From: Chara braunii
Taxonomy: Eukaryota; Streptophyta; Charophyceae; Charales; Characeae
Assembly (NCBI GenBank): GCA_003427395.1
Contig: BFEA01000029.1
Coordinates: 2,102,622 to 2,136,278, forward strand
Reading direction: 5' to 3'
Length of the DNA: 33,657 bases
The notes under the pieces are model-generated. The model was not told the origin of the DNA. It saw only the letters and a list, made by a program, of their open reading frames with translations, and did no database searches. Below, piece after piece: positions 9,691-19,868 of this stretch. Position 1 is the stretch's first letter. Each line of letters opens with the position of its first letter. A program made the position numbers and the translations under genes.

Positions 9691-12169
9691 AAAGATCTCC
9701 ACTTCAGAATTAGTTTCAGTGAAGATTCGGAGTGTCGTCGACCACATGTGTCCCTCATGGCTCCACGCACCCCGTAGCACCCCCCCTCTCTCCTCCACTT
9801 TCCTTTCCCCCCCAACTCCCCATCTGCCCCAAGTCCCCCCGCTCTCCCTAACCCCCGGAGCCCCTTCATCTGAAGGCAACACAATTGACAGACAACTGAT
9901 CACAACCTTCTGGCATGGACGACAAAAGCTGAGGTACAAAAATTGGCCCCTCATAACCTTTCTGCAGCTATGTACAACAATGAAGTTGGGGCTACACATG
10001 GTCGGGCTGTCTGAAAGGAACAACCCCGCAGTTGGTACACATTGGCCATGCTGGCTGAGGTGTGATGCCCAACTTGAACATTATGTCCGGTGAGACTTCT
10101 TGATCGGAGTGGGAGCGGACCCCCCGAAAGTTGCGAAAAGGGGGTGTGCCAAAAATTTTAGGAAAGTGGGTTGGAGTCCAAAGTCGGAACTGGGATCTCT
10201 GGTGTCAAGGTTGCAAGGACAAAACTGCAAAGGGATTCGGACGAGAGGGGGCTTTCTCAATTCACGACTTTCATGGTCGGGTACTCAGGATGGTTGGTCT
10301 TGACGCGCATGCAATGGATGGGAGGAACACAATGGGTATCTCGCTACCCCACTCACGACACCTACGAGATACATAGATCTTAAAGTCTGACGTGGACGGT
10401 CTCAGTTGAAGGTTGTGTTCTTGATGCTCAGCCTCGGTATGAGTCCACCGGACGAAGCCCGACGTTCAGTAGAGGTAGTCGTGATCCGTTAATCGAAAGG
10501 GGACACCGAATTTCATGCTGCGAATTCACATTAATGTTGACGTTCCTATCCATGCAGAAGTATACCAGTAGTGTAGCCCAGACGCGGGCGATTTATTCAA
10601 GCACGCGTATACGTGACAGACCGATTCATTGGCTGACTGTACACGTGGCACAAAACCCATTCACAAAGCAACTCGAGGCGACCAACTTCGCTATTTCCCT
10701 TTAATTCCAGCGGACTAAGATTATGCATCCATCCAATATTATGCATCCATCCACGTTTCCCAATCATTCAATCAATTATACGTACAAAATTGAAGACGAT
10801 CAAGCTGCAATCATCACACATGACATCATCCATAAAAGGAAAGAAATATGAGAGAAATTTCGAAGAAAGGAGGGATCCACACAATCATACAAAAGTCTGA
10901 AGTTACAAAGGCGAAAATGGTGAAAGCCGAAACCAAAATTTATAGAAGACAAGGAGAGAAGCCCCCCCACACCTCAGCGCCCCACGTGCTCTCACTGCTT
11001 CACCACCCTCCTCCTTACCCTGTTGCAGGCAGTCCGTCACCTCGCACCTACCAACAACCCAAGTTGTCATCCCGCTTAGCCCGAGTACGCACACCGAGTT
11101 CGCCCGTGCTCCATAGTCCGTCGTGACCACACGCCAACCCCGCGCACTCGCCACCAGGTCGTCGGATCGTCCAACTCCGAACTCACTTCTTTGCATGCTC
11201 ATACTCGTTAGCCAATCCTCCCGACCATGCTAACTCCCCCAAGCTTACATTCAAGAGCGATTTAGTCGCGCTTGCGAAACTTATAGCAATTAGCATTTGC
11301 ACGAGATAGCTGGGATTATACTAAGGCAGGGGAAGAGAGAAAGGAAGGACGTGCCTATAGCCAACATGCCTGGGCCGCGGCGCGGGGCACGTAGTTCACG
11401 TAGCCACTCTCTGCGCATCGATCCAGTCATGTACCGTTGTGGCCAATGAGACAACGGGGGAGGGGCGGCATGTTTCGGCGGGAAGAGAAGCCCAAAGGGA
11501 GAAGATTACAGTTACACCCGCATTCGCCAAGAAAGGAACAAGAGGAAATTACAGTTGAGATTAGAATTAAGGCACGGCGGGAAGTGCAGGACAGAGTGTA
11601 GCAAAGTGCGCGCGAGTAAGGAGCATCATGCAGGCATCATGAGGTCTCCCGCATTCTTTCCAAAGAGTTAAAAAATTCAAAATGATTCCCTTGCGCGATG
11701 ATCGCGCCAAAGCTCCTTGCCCACATTTCCCAAAAAAAAAAGAAGAAAAAGTTGCGTCAGCCGTTATTGCTGCGCTCGCTAAGGCACGTCCTGACCACCA
11801 ACAGCGCTGGGACCAAACTCTCGCAAAACAAGGAAGAAAAGGAATGGGGGCATTCATGCAATTGACCCTTAGGCCCATCCGACCACCCCAAGGTTCAATC
11901 GCATGAAAGTCGCACCTATCAGAAGATAGATCGTCACAGAGGTGCTGGGGCAAACATTAGCTGCTACGGGCTCTGGGATAAAGGGACTTAACGTCAGGTG
12001 CACGGTTGTGCCTGACCCAACCACCACTTGGCACACTGTTGAGTAGAAGGGGAAGTGGCCAATCCAGTCATGCATGATACAAGTGACCCGCCTTCGGGCT
12101 GATGAGGCACTGACCTACCACATCGTGTTTGAACTCAGTGTACAGATTCTGCAATGACTAAAAAGGGAT
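9691..12169. other. About 2.5 kb with no recognised gene
   Basis: Several short open frames occur on both strands (the longest reaches about 128 codons near 11567-11953 on -), but none has a recognisable domain, and overlapping frames on the opposite strand are equally long. The stretch 9770-9870 is C-rich low complexity. Around 11340-11500 there is GC-rich sequence with CCAAT and GGGGCGG words that could be promoter-like, with no gene attached. Confidence 0.45.
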
Positions 12170-12220
12170 GCTGGGCCTGTTTCCCAGCAGGTGTTGCTCC
12201 CCACCATTAGATGGAGCGGC
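12170..12220 (+). repeat. Retroposon-end repeat (copy 1)
   Basis: GGATGCTGGGCCTGTTTCCC and the following GCAGGTGTTGCTCCCCACC, then ATTAGATGGAGC, match a word chain found at five other places in this window. Several of those on the opposite strand are preceded by poly-T, which suggests the 3' region of a poly-A retroposon family. Confidence 0.6.
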
Positions 12221-12417
12221 CCCAGTCAGCTTCAGGTGTCTGTTCCTACCAGCACCTCAAGCTGATTCAGGGGTTGAAGAAAGGCTTGAGATTATCACAT
12301 GCAGACAGTTCCTGTAGGGAGGACGCTGTCAGAATCACAGGGGGGCTGCAGACACCTGGGAGTAGCCTGGGGAAACTCAGCAGACATCTTCTAGGTGGGG
12401 GCTGGGTCAGATGTTAA

Positions 12418-12567
12418 ACCACCAGTACTTCCTAAACTTGTACCCGTTAACAAGCCACAATTTTAGAGAACATACGGGCCACTATACGAGCGCCCAAATT
12501 CATCCGACTAGAAACGTTTCTACTCTATTCTTTTCTGTGGCCGATGGCTGGGCCAAGTACTGGTGGT
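12418..12567. mobile_element. TTAA-bounded MITE, 150 bp (copy 3)
   Basis: The element starts ACCACCAGTACTTCC and ends GGCCAAGTACTGGTGGT. It is bounded by TTAA at 12414-12417 and at 12568-12571. Its interior is the reverse complement of the element at 20923-21072, also exactly 150 bp, with shared stretches such as CAAATTCATCC and the AGAAACGTTTCTACTCTATT region. This is the TTAA target preference known from piggyBac-like elements. Non-coding. Confidence 0.88.
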
Positions 12568-12571
12568 TTAA

Positions 12572-12770
12572 ACCACCAGTACTTGGCCCAGCTATCGGCC
12601 GCGGGCGATTCCCGTTGACACCGGTAGTTACGTGCTTCGGGCCACCGAACCGCAATGGCTGGAAGCGCCAGTCAAAATCAAAACGAAACGGTTCCCCGGC
12701 GGCTCGGCAAAACTTGGCGCGCAAGGGGTATCCCGGCTTGGCATCAATAGCTGGGCCAAGTACTGGTGGT
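12572..12770. mobile_element. TTAA-bounded MITE, 199 bp (copy 4)
   Basis: It abuts copy 3 and shares the single TTAA at 12568-12571 with it; its other TTAA is at 12771-12774. The TIRs are long: ACCACCAGTACTTGGCCCAG with CTAT at the left and ATAG with CTGGGCCAAGTACTGGTGGT at the right. The interior is unrelated to that of copy 3, so it is a different subfamily with the same ends. Confidence 0.88.
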
Positions 12771-12891
12771 TTAAGTGGGAGCCCTGCAATGGGAAAGGGA
12801 CTATTAGCAGCTCCATGCCATCGCTTGGTGCTCCAGACTAGAAAGAACAACAGCTAAAGGCCCAACATTGACCCGCATTGTTGTATCAACG

Positions 12892-12956
12892 GGACGCTGG
12901 ACCCGGTTTCCAGCAGGTGTCGCTCCCAGAGTCCCCACCAATAGATGGAGCAGCCC
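12892..12956 (+). repeat. Retroposon-end repeat (copy 2)
   Basis: GGGACGCTGGACCCGGTTTC followed by CAGCAGGTGTCGCTCCC and ACCAATAGATGGAGC, the clearest forward copy of the family. The sequence then runs into the assembly gap, so the tail cannot be seen. Confidence 0.65.
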
Positions 12957-13031
12957 GACAGCCAAGGCTTAGTTCTGGTGGTTCTCTGACCACTGCTGGG
13001 ATAGAGGGCTTGCAAAAGGGCACTTCCCTAT

Positions 13032-13657
13032 NNNNNNNNNNNNNNNNNNNNNNNNNNNNNNNNNNNNNNNNNNNNNNNNNNNNNNNNNNNNNNNNNNNNN
13101 NNNNNNNNNNNNNNNNNNNNNNNNNNNNNNNNNNNNNNNNNNNNNNNNNNNNNNNNNNNNNNNNNNNNNNNNNNNNNNNNNNNNNNNNNNNNNNNNNNNN
13201 NNNNNNNNNNNNNNNNNNNNNNNNNNNNNNNNNNNNNNNNNNNNNNNNNNNNNNNNNNNNNNNNNNNNNNNNNNNNNNNNNNNNNNNNNNNNNNNNNNNN
13301 NNNNNNNNNNNNNNNNNNNNNNNNNNNNNNNNNNNNNNNNNNNNNNNNNNNNNNNNNNNNNNNNNNNNNNNNNNNNNNNNNNNNNNNNNNNNNNNNNNNN
13401 NNNNNNNNNNNNNNNNNNNNNNNNNNNNNNNNNNNNNNNNNNNNNNNNNNNNNNNNNNNNNNNNNNNNNNNNNNNNNNNNNNNNNNNNNNNNNNNNNNNN
13501 NNNNNNNNNNNNNNNNNNNNNNNNNNNNNNNNNNNNNNNNNNNNNNNNNNNNNNNNNNNNNNNNNNNNNNNNNNNNNNNNNNNNNNNNNNNNNNNNNNNN
13601 NNNNNNNNNNNNNNNNNNNNNNNNNNNNNNNNNNNNNNNNNNNNNNNNNNNNNNNNN
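13032..13657. other. Assembly gap (626 N)
   Basis: A run of N. Long open frames computed across it are meaningless. It ends exactly in a CA microsatellite, a likely reason for the assembly break. Confidence 1.

Positions 13658-13713
<56 letters not shown>
13658..13713. repeat. (CA)n microsatellite
   Basis: A perfect CA run immediately right of the gap. Its true length is unknown because it touches the N run. Confidence 0.97.
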
Positions 13714-13716
<3 letters not shown>

Positions 13717-13815
13717 CCCCAGAAATGGGGACGTCTGACTGTTTTTTTCTTTCTTTCTATTTTGCACAGTTTTGTTTGTTTTTTGTGTTTTCGTCTCTCT
13801 TTTATTTGTGACTGA

Positions 13816-13921
13816 TGTACTACCAGTACGTAGAGGCTCTGCAATCAAGGTCGAGGCTCGGCAATGATCGGGCTGCCGGTCGCCCGAGCCTCGGACTTGA
13901 TAGCTGGGCGAGGTACTGGCA
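13816..13921. mobile_element. Degenerate TIR-family fragment with inner hairpin
   Basis: The right end GATAGCTGGGCGAGGTACTG resembles the family terminus ATAGCTGGGCCAAGTACTGG. The left side has ACTACCAGTACG. Inside, CGAGGCTCGG and CCCGAGCCTCG form a short inverted repeat. It is probably a decayed relative of the ACCACCAG elements. Confidence 0.45.
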
Positions 13922-13930
13922 GAAAGTGCA

Positions 13931-13932
<2 letters not shown>

Positions 13933-13970
<38 letters not shown>

Positions 13971-14032
13971 TGGGTCCATTCTATTCGTGGGGACAGCACG
14001 TGTTGGGAACCGGGCCGGACGTCCCTTATAAT
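13933..14032 (-). repeat. Poly-T tract plus retroposon-end repeat (copy 3)
   Basis: A run of 33 T (13933-13965) is followed by TCTATTCGTGGGGACAGCAC and GGGAACCGGGCC. On the - strand this is the family 3' region followed by a poly-A tail, the expected arrangement for an LTR-independent retroposon. From 14033 to 14544 nothing else is recognisable. Confidence 0.65.
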
Positions 14033-14544
14033 AAACATTTGAAGGACTCACAGTCTACCCAGATCCCGGTGTCGGAATACAATCCATAAAGCACAATATA
14101 AACTGAGTAACGGGAGAGAACCTGGAGGGCAGATGTCATGTGAGAGGACTAAGATAACAGGTGGAGCCTCGTAATCACTGTCCTGAGATAGTAGTGTGTA
14201 ACCCATGCGAAAAGTAGCAGACCCTCTCAGCAGAAAGCTGTCTGATAGGAAGAGACATGAGCTAGGTCTGGGGGGGGGTATATCACAGGAGTTCAGTATA
14301 AAAGATTCTGTCTTTATCTGTCAAGTCCACCCATTTAAAGGGAATGACCATTTCTTATGGAAATGATGCCTGCCATTGCCTGGCTAGTTCCGTAGACACG
14401 GACTGAAGTTTGAATTTAATCCAATCAGCCGTAATTTCCAATCTGATAGAATGTTTAAACTGTGATATCAGAGATCAAAGAGAGGATTCAGAGTTGAGGA
14501 ACCATCTGTCTCTTCTAGCCAACCATAGGATCCAGAACACCCTA

Positions 14545-15640
14545 GTCCTGAAGATTTGAGATATATTCCTATTTGATTATTACTTGTGTGGATTTAGTCT
14601 ACCTGTGATGATGAAGTCTTGGCTCCATATATAGCTGTAAGCACCTGCCCACCAAGAGTTCATTGTGTCCCAAAAGCCTCTCGTAATGACACATTCCCAC
14701 CATAGGTGTATGGGGGCATACATCGCAGCAGGTTGAGATATCCATTGAATTTCCTCTCTTAGCGCACCACAGGGCAGGTAGGACACAGGACACAGAACGC
14801 AAAGTGGAGGTGTATCCATTGGAGGCCTCCAACCTTTGTCTCCAGAGAAGAAGGGATGAGATGGATAAAGAATAGGAGCCATTTGGAAGCCACTGGTTGG
14901 AGCTGGAGGGAGGACAGCCTTGGTTGCCAGTTCAGTGTGCGCCCTGCTTGAAGTGCCTGTGCTTCAGAATGAAGCATAGCCCACTTCAGAAGTTGTTCCT
15001 ATACTTTGTTGGTTATCCCATCAGGACCTGTGATGGACCAACCATACCTGCAAACATCCATTTTCCAGCCTGCATGATAATTCTGAATCCTGCGGAGTTT
15101 TGTGCAGTCCGGATCTGTTGGATCTTGACTTCCTCCATACCTGTAAGATCAATCTGGTGAGCATCCTTAGTCTGAGTTAAATGTGACGCAGGGACCATTC
15201 TGATGCTTCCACCATGTTGTCTTCATTGATCTCATCAATCCTGAAAAAGGTATCTTCTGCTGTATCAGCTTTGAACCACTGATGTACCTGTACCCGGTGG
15301 TTCGTCCTCCGTAGTGTGTCGAACCATGAGGCCGGGATGACACTGATGATTTCCTTCATGTAATCTGGGGAACGATTAAGGCCAGTGAGTTCAGGTTTGA
15401 GCTCATTGATGTCTTCCCATTTCTTGCGCTCGTTATCCCATATGTGACGAACAAGCCATATTCGGCGCTGCATCCATTTGAAACCGTGGCTATGCCACAG
15501 AGAAAGGAAGTCAAGCTTTGCTACGGATGAAAGGGTTCTCGAAAAGGGGGGTATTAAGTATTTCTTGACAAGTATTGGGTTTATCCAGGAGCTGTGGGAG
15601 CATCTTGCCCCAGGTTCTGGATGTGAAGGGTCCCACCTTT
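14545..15640 (-). pseudogene. LINE ORF2 C-terminal fragment with zf-RVT
   Basis: Reading leftwards from 15640: WGKMLPQLLDKPN, PLFENPFIRSK, then after a TGA and a frameshift LWHSHGFKWMQRRIW and LVRHIWDNERKKWEDIN, then IISVIPASWFDTLRR. The end carries a zf-RVT-like finger, PLCVLC near 14800 and HLWWEC at about 14695, followed by WDTMNSWW. This is the tail of a LINE polymerase; the reverse transcriptase core and endonuclease are missing. At least three frame changes are needed. Poly-T-bearing insertions interrupt it at about 15640-15870. Confidence 0.75.
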
Positions 15641-16011
15641 TTTTTAATTAAAAAGCCCAGACTGCAGAAAGTGCATCTTCCAGGCTGGACAGTGCCCATT
15701 CCTTTTTTTTTTATAATTAAATAGCCCTCATAGTTGTAGTGGCCAGAGTTCGGACACACGGGGATATATGTAGCCAATATTACCCAGGGGGCATGCGGTT
15801 CTGCTGGCATGGCCCACCTAGCTAACAGCGATAACCGGGCCAGCTTTCTTTTTTTTTTACTTTTTTTTTTAAACAATTAACAGTAGTATCAATTTGTATT
15901 GAAATATCAATGGAATGAGGCCGGGGACCGCACAATTCCACCGGGAATTCTGGGGCCATTACCCAGTATAGGCACAGAGCAAAAACTGCAAATCGGGTTC
16001 AGCATCCCCTA

Positions 16012-16020
<9 letters not shown>

Positions 16021-16050
<30 letters not shown>
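16021..16050. repeat. Poly-T tract
   Basis: Thirty consecutive T. It is probably the poly-A tail of a minus-strand retroposon, but the adjoining body is not recognised. A shorter AT-rich T run lies at 15848-15870. Confidence 0.7.
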
Positions 16051-16054
<4 letters not shown>

Positions 16055-16084
16055 ATGAAAGAAGTCGATGCAGAAAGATGATCA

Positions 16085-16985
16085 AGGACGGAGATCATGA
16101 AGTCCTACATAGAGGCAGAACCCCTCCTGGAGGCTGTAAACGAAGATGAAATGCATTACTTTCAGAGAAGATCCATGAACGCGTACCCCTTCTTGGCTAT
16201 GAATCCTAAAAGGGGATGATTCATGAGTTCTAAAAAGGTACATGAGCTCGTTGCCCTTCTTGGCTATGATTCTCAGATGAGAGCTAAGAAGAAGAACATG
16301 TTGAGTCCTAAACTGCTCCATGAGCTAGTGCCCCGTCTTGGCTATGCTTCTTGAGGTTTAAAGATGAAGATGAAGATGCGTTCCTTCCAGAGAATATCCA
16401 TGAGCTGGCGCCCCTTCTTGGCTATGAATTTTAAGATAATAGGAAGATAAGGGATGATTCATTAGGTCTAAAAAGATACATGAGCTAGTTGCCCTTATTA
16501 GGTATGGGTTCGAAGGAGTAAAAGAAGATGATTCATAAGTCCTAAATGATCCATGACGCCATGCCCCGTCTTGGCTATGCTTCCTGTCATGCGCTGGATG
16601 AAGACCCTCACATACTCCTCATCATGAAGACCACCTCGCCACCTAGAGACAGTGGCGTCCGGACGTACCAGTACACCATTACGAAGACGAGGAAGACAAA
16701 AAAAGGGATGCATGCGCCGTTCTTCAGTGCGACCCTCACGTCCTCCTTCACCGTAAGGACCTGCTTCCCACCTGGAGGCAGTGGAATCTGGATGTGCCGT
16801 TACATTCTTGCGAAGATGAGAGAGAAGGACAACGAATGAGAATCTTAAGTGCCACCCTCCCATAATCCGCGTCACCATGAAGACCTGCATGCCACCTGGA
16901 GGCAGTGGGGTCCGGATGCACCGGTACATTATTACGAAGACGTAGACGGAACATGATGAAAATGCGTAGACGGAACATGATGAAT
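16085..16985 (-). pseudogene. Tandem decayed copies of the oleosin C-terminal segment
   Basis: The region just past the oleosin stop repeats two pieces of the gene's own 3' coding end. The piece encoding TIAKKGH (plus-strand word CTTGGCTATG, in the gene at 17050) recurs at about 16192, 16259, 16337, 16417 and 16570, spaced about 67-80 bp or a multiple. The piece encoding RGPMPPGGKQLY recurs at about 16640, 16770 and 16892. One - frame still reads YRCIRTPLPPGGMQVFMV and, later, EYVRVFIQRMTGSIAKTGH, against YRYFRGPMPPGGKQLYRV and EYVRGVVQRTTGTIAKKGH in the intact protein. Frames differ between copies, so this is decayed local amplification rather than a second gene. Confidence 0.8.
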
Positions 16986-16995
16986 GCATGCGACC

Positions 16996-17532
16996 TTACG
17001 TGGAGGACGGCGTCGTGATGTTCATGGCGTCAGTGATCTGGTGCCCCTTCTTGGCTATGGTTCCCGTCGTGCGCTGCACGACGCCCCTGACATACTCCTT
17101 GACCCTGTACAACTGCTTGCCGCCTGGTGGCATCGGTCCCCTGAAATATCGGTACAACCACCACAGGCCGAAGATCGCAGCCACAGTCGCCGCCAGAACT
17201 CCACCGACAGTGAGGAAGAAGAGGACGACGGGAATCCATAGCGGTGAGGTGACCAGGATGAGTGGAGAGAAGAGAAGGAGGATGCCTCCTACGAGGACGA
17301 GAGCTGGCAGACCGACAACCAGCAGAACCGGGGTCGCCAGAGCGGTAAGCACCCCTCCCATCGTCGCCAACACCAGTGCCCATCGCTTGTAACCCATGCT
17401 TTTCAAGCGTTGGAACAGGGTCTTCGCCTGCTCTGGTACCACCTCCTGGCCCTTGGCCGCCACATCTGCCGCCTGTCGCGACATCTCCTGCGCCTTCTGG
17501 AGCGCCTGCTCCTTCAACTCCGATACCGACAT
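16996..17532 (-). CDS. Oleosin, lipid-droplet surface protein
   Basis: Single-exon frame of 178 residues, the usual oleosin size. Residues 1-50 are amphipathic and rich in Ala, Gln, Lys and Glu (SELKEQALQKAQEMSRQ). Residues 52-126 form the long hydrophobic hairpin, turned by a perfect proline knot PLILVTSPLWIP (P90-X5-S96-P97-X3-P101), the family signature. The C-terminal 50 residues are basic and amphipathic (PPGGKQLYRVKEYVRGVV). Oleosins coat triacylglycerol droplets: the hairpin buries in the lipid core and both arms lie on the surface. The ATG at 17532 is preferred. The frame stays open another 28 codons upstream to a GTG, but those residues do not look like oleosin. It lies alone among repeats, with decayed copies of its 3' end downstream. 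No frame damage is seen. Confidence 0.93.
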   Translation of the reverse strand: MSVSELKEQALQKAQEMSRQAADVAAKGQEVVPEQAKTLFQRLKSMGYKRWALVLATMGGVLTALATPVLLVVGLPALVLVGGILLLFSPLILVTSPLWIPVVLFFLTVGGVLAATVAAIFGLWWLYRYFRGPMPPGGKQLYRVKEYVRGVVQRTTGTIAKKGHQITDAMNITTPSST

Positions 17533-17546
17533 CTTCCTCTTTCCGG

Positions 17547-17554
17547 TGACGTCA
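17547..17554. promoter_or_regulatory. TGACGTCA palindrome upstream of the oleosin ATG
   Basis: A perfect 8-bp TGACGTCA, the core bound by many plant bZIP factors, 14 bp before the proposed start codon and so probably in the 5' leader. One match of this length is weak evidence. The same word also occurs near 18611. No convincing TATA box is visible. Confidence 0.3.
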
Positions 17555-17875
17555 ACAAGTAGACAAAGAGCGGACCAGTCCTGAACCGCACCCCCCTCAA
17601 ATGTGCAGTAAATCACCCTCCTCTACCACGTTCACGCAGGTACTAGCACTTTTTTTCGAGACCCGGCTCCTGACAAGATATGTCCCCGTAGCCGCAGCTA
17701 GCCTCCACTCCGAAGCCAGGCTAGCTATGGCTGCTCGTGCAACTTTTCACGTTCATCAGCGCTGTCCACAGTCCAGTCAGCCAATTTGAAACTCCTCCGT
17801 TCGTCAAGATGAGAAAGCACAAGCTGCCTTTCTCGCTCTCCCAAATTCCTCCGTCTTGACAAGATTACAAAGAAG

Positions 17876-17878
<3 letters not shown>
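17555..17878. other. Presumed 5' flank of the oleosin gene
   Basis: About 320 bp between the oleosin leader and a CT microsatellite, with no other feature. It should contain the promoter, but I cannot pinpoint an initiator or TATA element. Confidence 0.4.

Positions 17879-17937
<59 letters not shown>
17879..17937. repeat. (CT)n microsatellite
   Basis: A perfect CT run (GA on the oleosin coding strand), about 350 bp upstream of its ATG. GA/CT tracts are common in plant 5' regions, so a promoter role is possible but not shown. From 17938 to 18640 the sequence is pyrimidine-rich with C and T tracts and no gene. Confidence 0.95.
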
Positions 17938-17940
<3 letters not shown>

Positions 17941-18640
17941 CGCTGTCCCACTTGATCTCCTTGTCGCTTTGCTGAGCCTTTGTGGTCGTTTTATTCATAT
18001 TCCTTCTCTCGGATTGGCTTGCTTCATCAGCTTCCCTCTCTCTTACGCCTCTCCCCCCACCCCTCCCCCCACCCTCAATGCCTCGTATCATGAAGCGCGC
18101 TGACCAGTTTCCCCCCGTTTTGACCCTCGCCCCCCTCCCCGACCTTTCTTCCCTCCCCCCCCCAACGGTGGCACCGTTATGTCTTGTCAAGTGAGACATT
18201 TTGCAGCAGATAACCAGGCTGCCTAGATCTGCCTGCCATGAATCTGGCCATAATCTTAGTCACAGTGCTTTGCAATCGAAGCCGAACAACCACCGCAGCA
18301 CCAAGGGGGCAAAGGAAAAAAAAGAAATGGAGCGTCGCTGTGCTGCCGGTTCTTTCTTTTTTCTTTTTTTTCCGGGTCCGTTTTGTTTTCCGGTTGGTTG
18401 ATGGTTTCTTTTTCTTTTCTTTTTTTTGGTGCAGCCGATATGGTAGAGACTGTAGAGGAGGATATCCAAGACATATTTTGGTGGCCGGTGAGAATCCCGA
18501 CCTGCTCTGAATCTGGCCGTCAACGTCGTTCAAAGTGCTTCTCCCTGAGTGCGAGCTTCCCAGACAAAAAGCGGGTGCTGAGGTCGATGCCATTTCATTT
18601 CGAACAGGGTTGACGTCAACCGATAACTGCTCGTCGTTTC

Positions 18641-18735
18641 TTTTTTTTTTTTTTTTTTTTTTTTTTTGGGACAAAGCGCTCCAGTCTATTCGTGGGGAGC
18701 AGCACGTGCTGGGAACCGGGCCCAGCGGCACCGGG
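18641..18735 (-). repeat. Poly-T tract plus retroposon-end repeat (copy 4)
   Basis: Twenty-seven T (18641-18667) are followed by GCGCTCCAGTCTATTCGTGG, GGAGCAGCACGTGCTGG and GAACCGGGCC. On the - strand this is a retroposon 3' end with a poly-A tail, the same arrangement as at 13933-14032. Confidence 0.7.
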
Positions 18736-18837
18736 GCCTCGGCAAGGGACCTCACAATTCGACCCGGAGTTATCCTGGCAGCTTCAGCCAGTTTAGCTTA
18801 CGAGCAGAGCTCGGCCATCAGACAGAAAACATCGTAG

Positions 18838-18878
18838 TCTCTCCTACTGCTGGAAACCGGGTCCAGCGTCCCACACTC
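18838..18878 (-). repeat. Retroposon-end repeat (copy 5, partial)
   Basis: CTACTGCTGGAAACCGGGTC followed by CAGCGTCCCAC; only the inner half of the family end is present. It contains the small palindrome GCTGGA/TCCAGC. From 18879 to 19269 nothing else is recognised. Confidence 0.55.
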
Positions 18879-19269
18879 TGAAACACTTCCCAAAAATAAA
18901 CGTTGAAGCTCAGAAAAAAATTAGTTAACCAAAGATAAAAGAACAGGGGAAGGCCCTTCTCCCTTCCTCATTAGCCAATCGTGACTCTGGCGGACCTAAT
19001 GAGCGGTCCTAGTTGATCTATTGTGACTAGCAACCACTAACAGGAGACAAGGCACAGCTCAATCGGGAAGGGATTCGAAGAAGTGTTCAGGATAGCCTTG
19101 AGGAGAAGTAATGTACTCTGGGCTCTAACACTGTATCTGCAAAAATGGAAGCTATCTCAGGATGCCTAAAAGAACTACCTGGAGACACCCTTCTTACAAA
19201 GGTCTGGTTCCGTATGCTGATCCGAGAGCAGCCTAACACGGCTGCTAATAGGCACCCTCTATGCCTCAT

Positions 19270-19868
19270 TTACCTCTGTTCTTAAATCCGTGAATTTGTC
19301 ACCCTGTATGCCCAGCCACCCAAGTTTACCCTCTAGGTCAAGGGAGACAATCCTGTCCCAGATATTTTTCAGCCAAGTCGGCTCTTCCCTGCGGCTTTAG
19401 TACCAAGATTGCGGCTGTGGGCTCGGACAACGTGTCAGATTCTTTCCTTCACCATATGAACCTGTTGCTGGAGAGGAATCGCCTCACCTCTGAAACCCTT
19501 GCATTCCTGGCCATCCAGACGACTTCCATGAGCAACCCCCGGCAGACCAGGGCCACGTAGCCCCACCCTTTGGTGTACTTGTGTGGTCCGGGAAGCATGC
19601 CGGTCAGCATCCACTTGTCGGTCCACTCGAAGGCACCCTCTGTGATGGCCGCCAGTGTTTCTTCCACCATTCGAGTAATTCATCTACTAACGGGCAGCAA
19701 AGCCACAGGTGAATGGAAGACTCCCACCCCCAGTTGCACCGAAGGCAAGTAGTGGTTATTTCCATACCTCTGGAGGCTAGCCATTGGGCAGATGCAGTAA
19801 CCATCAGCGACTGTAACCACATAATGCTGGCCTGCTTTTGCGACGGTACTTTCTCAAGTGCCTTCAAT
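19270..19868 (-). pseudogene. LINE ORF2 3' end with zf-RVT
   Basis: Reading leftwards from 19867: WLASRGMEITTT, then the finger CLRCNWGWESSIHLWLCC (a Cx2C...HxxxxC zf-RVT pattern), LVDELLEWWKKHWRPSQ, then after a frameshift FEWTDKWMLTGMLPG, GWGYVALVCRGLLMEVVW and MARNARVSEVRR. Further left come LKNIWDRIVSLDLEGKLG and GWLGIQGDKFTDLR. It parallels the tail of the LINE at 4872-6202 (FDWTDKC...LVKVVWDDRNN). It is a 5'-truncated, dead copy that is directly joined to a TIR element at 19869. Confidence 0.75.

Noticed and set aside
11567-12075. Possible genes on - near 11.6-12.1 kb
   Set aside because: There are no recognisable domains, the + strand frames overlap with equal length, and no start context or exon structure is evident.
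12411-12857. 148-codon and 116-codon frames on opposite strands
   Set aside because: They lie across two TIR elements; the shared NSWAKYWW-like peptide is just a translation of the TIR.
12878-13848. Open frames of 226-320 codons across 13 kb on both strands
   Set aside because: Most of their length is the N gap, and the rest is CA repeat and retroposon ends; there is no real coding sequence.
16498-16989. A second oleosin-like gene of 163 codons on -
   Set aside because: The frame matches different oleosin pieces in different phases, lacks the hydrophobic hairpin and proline knot, and overlaps the repeat array.
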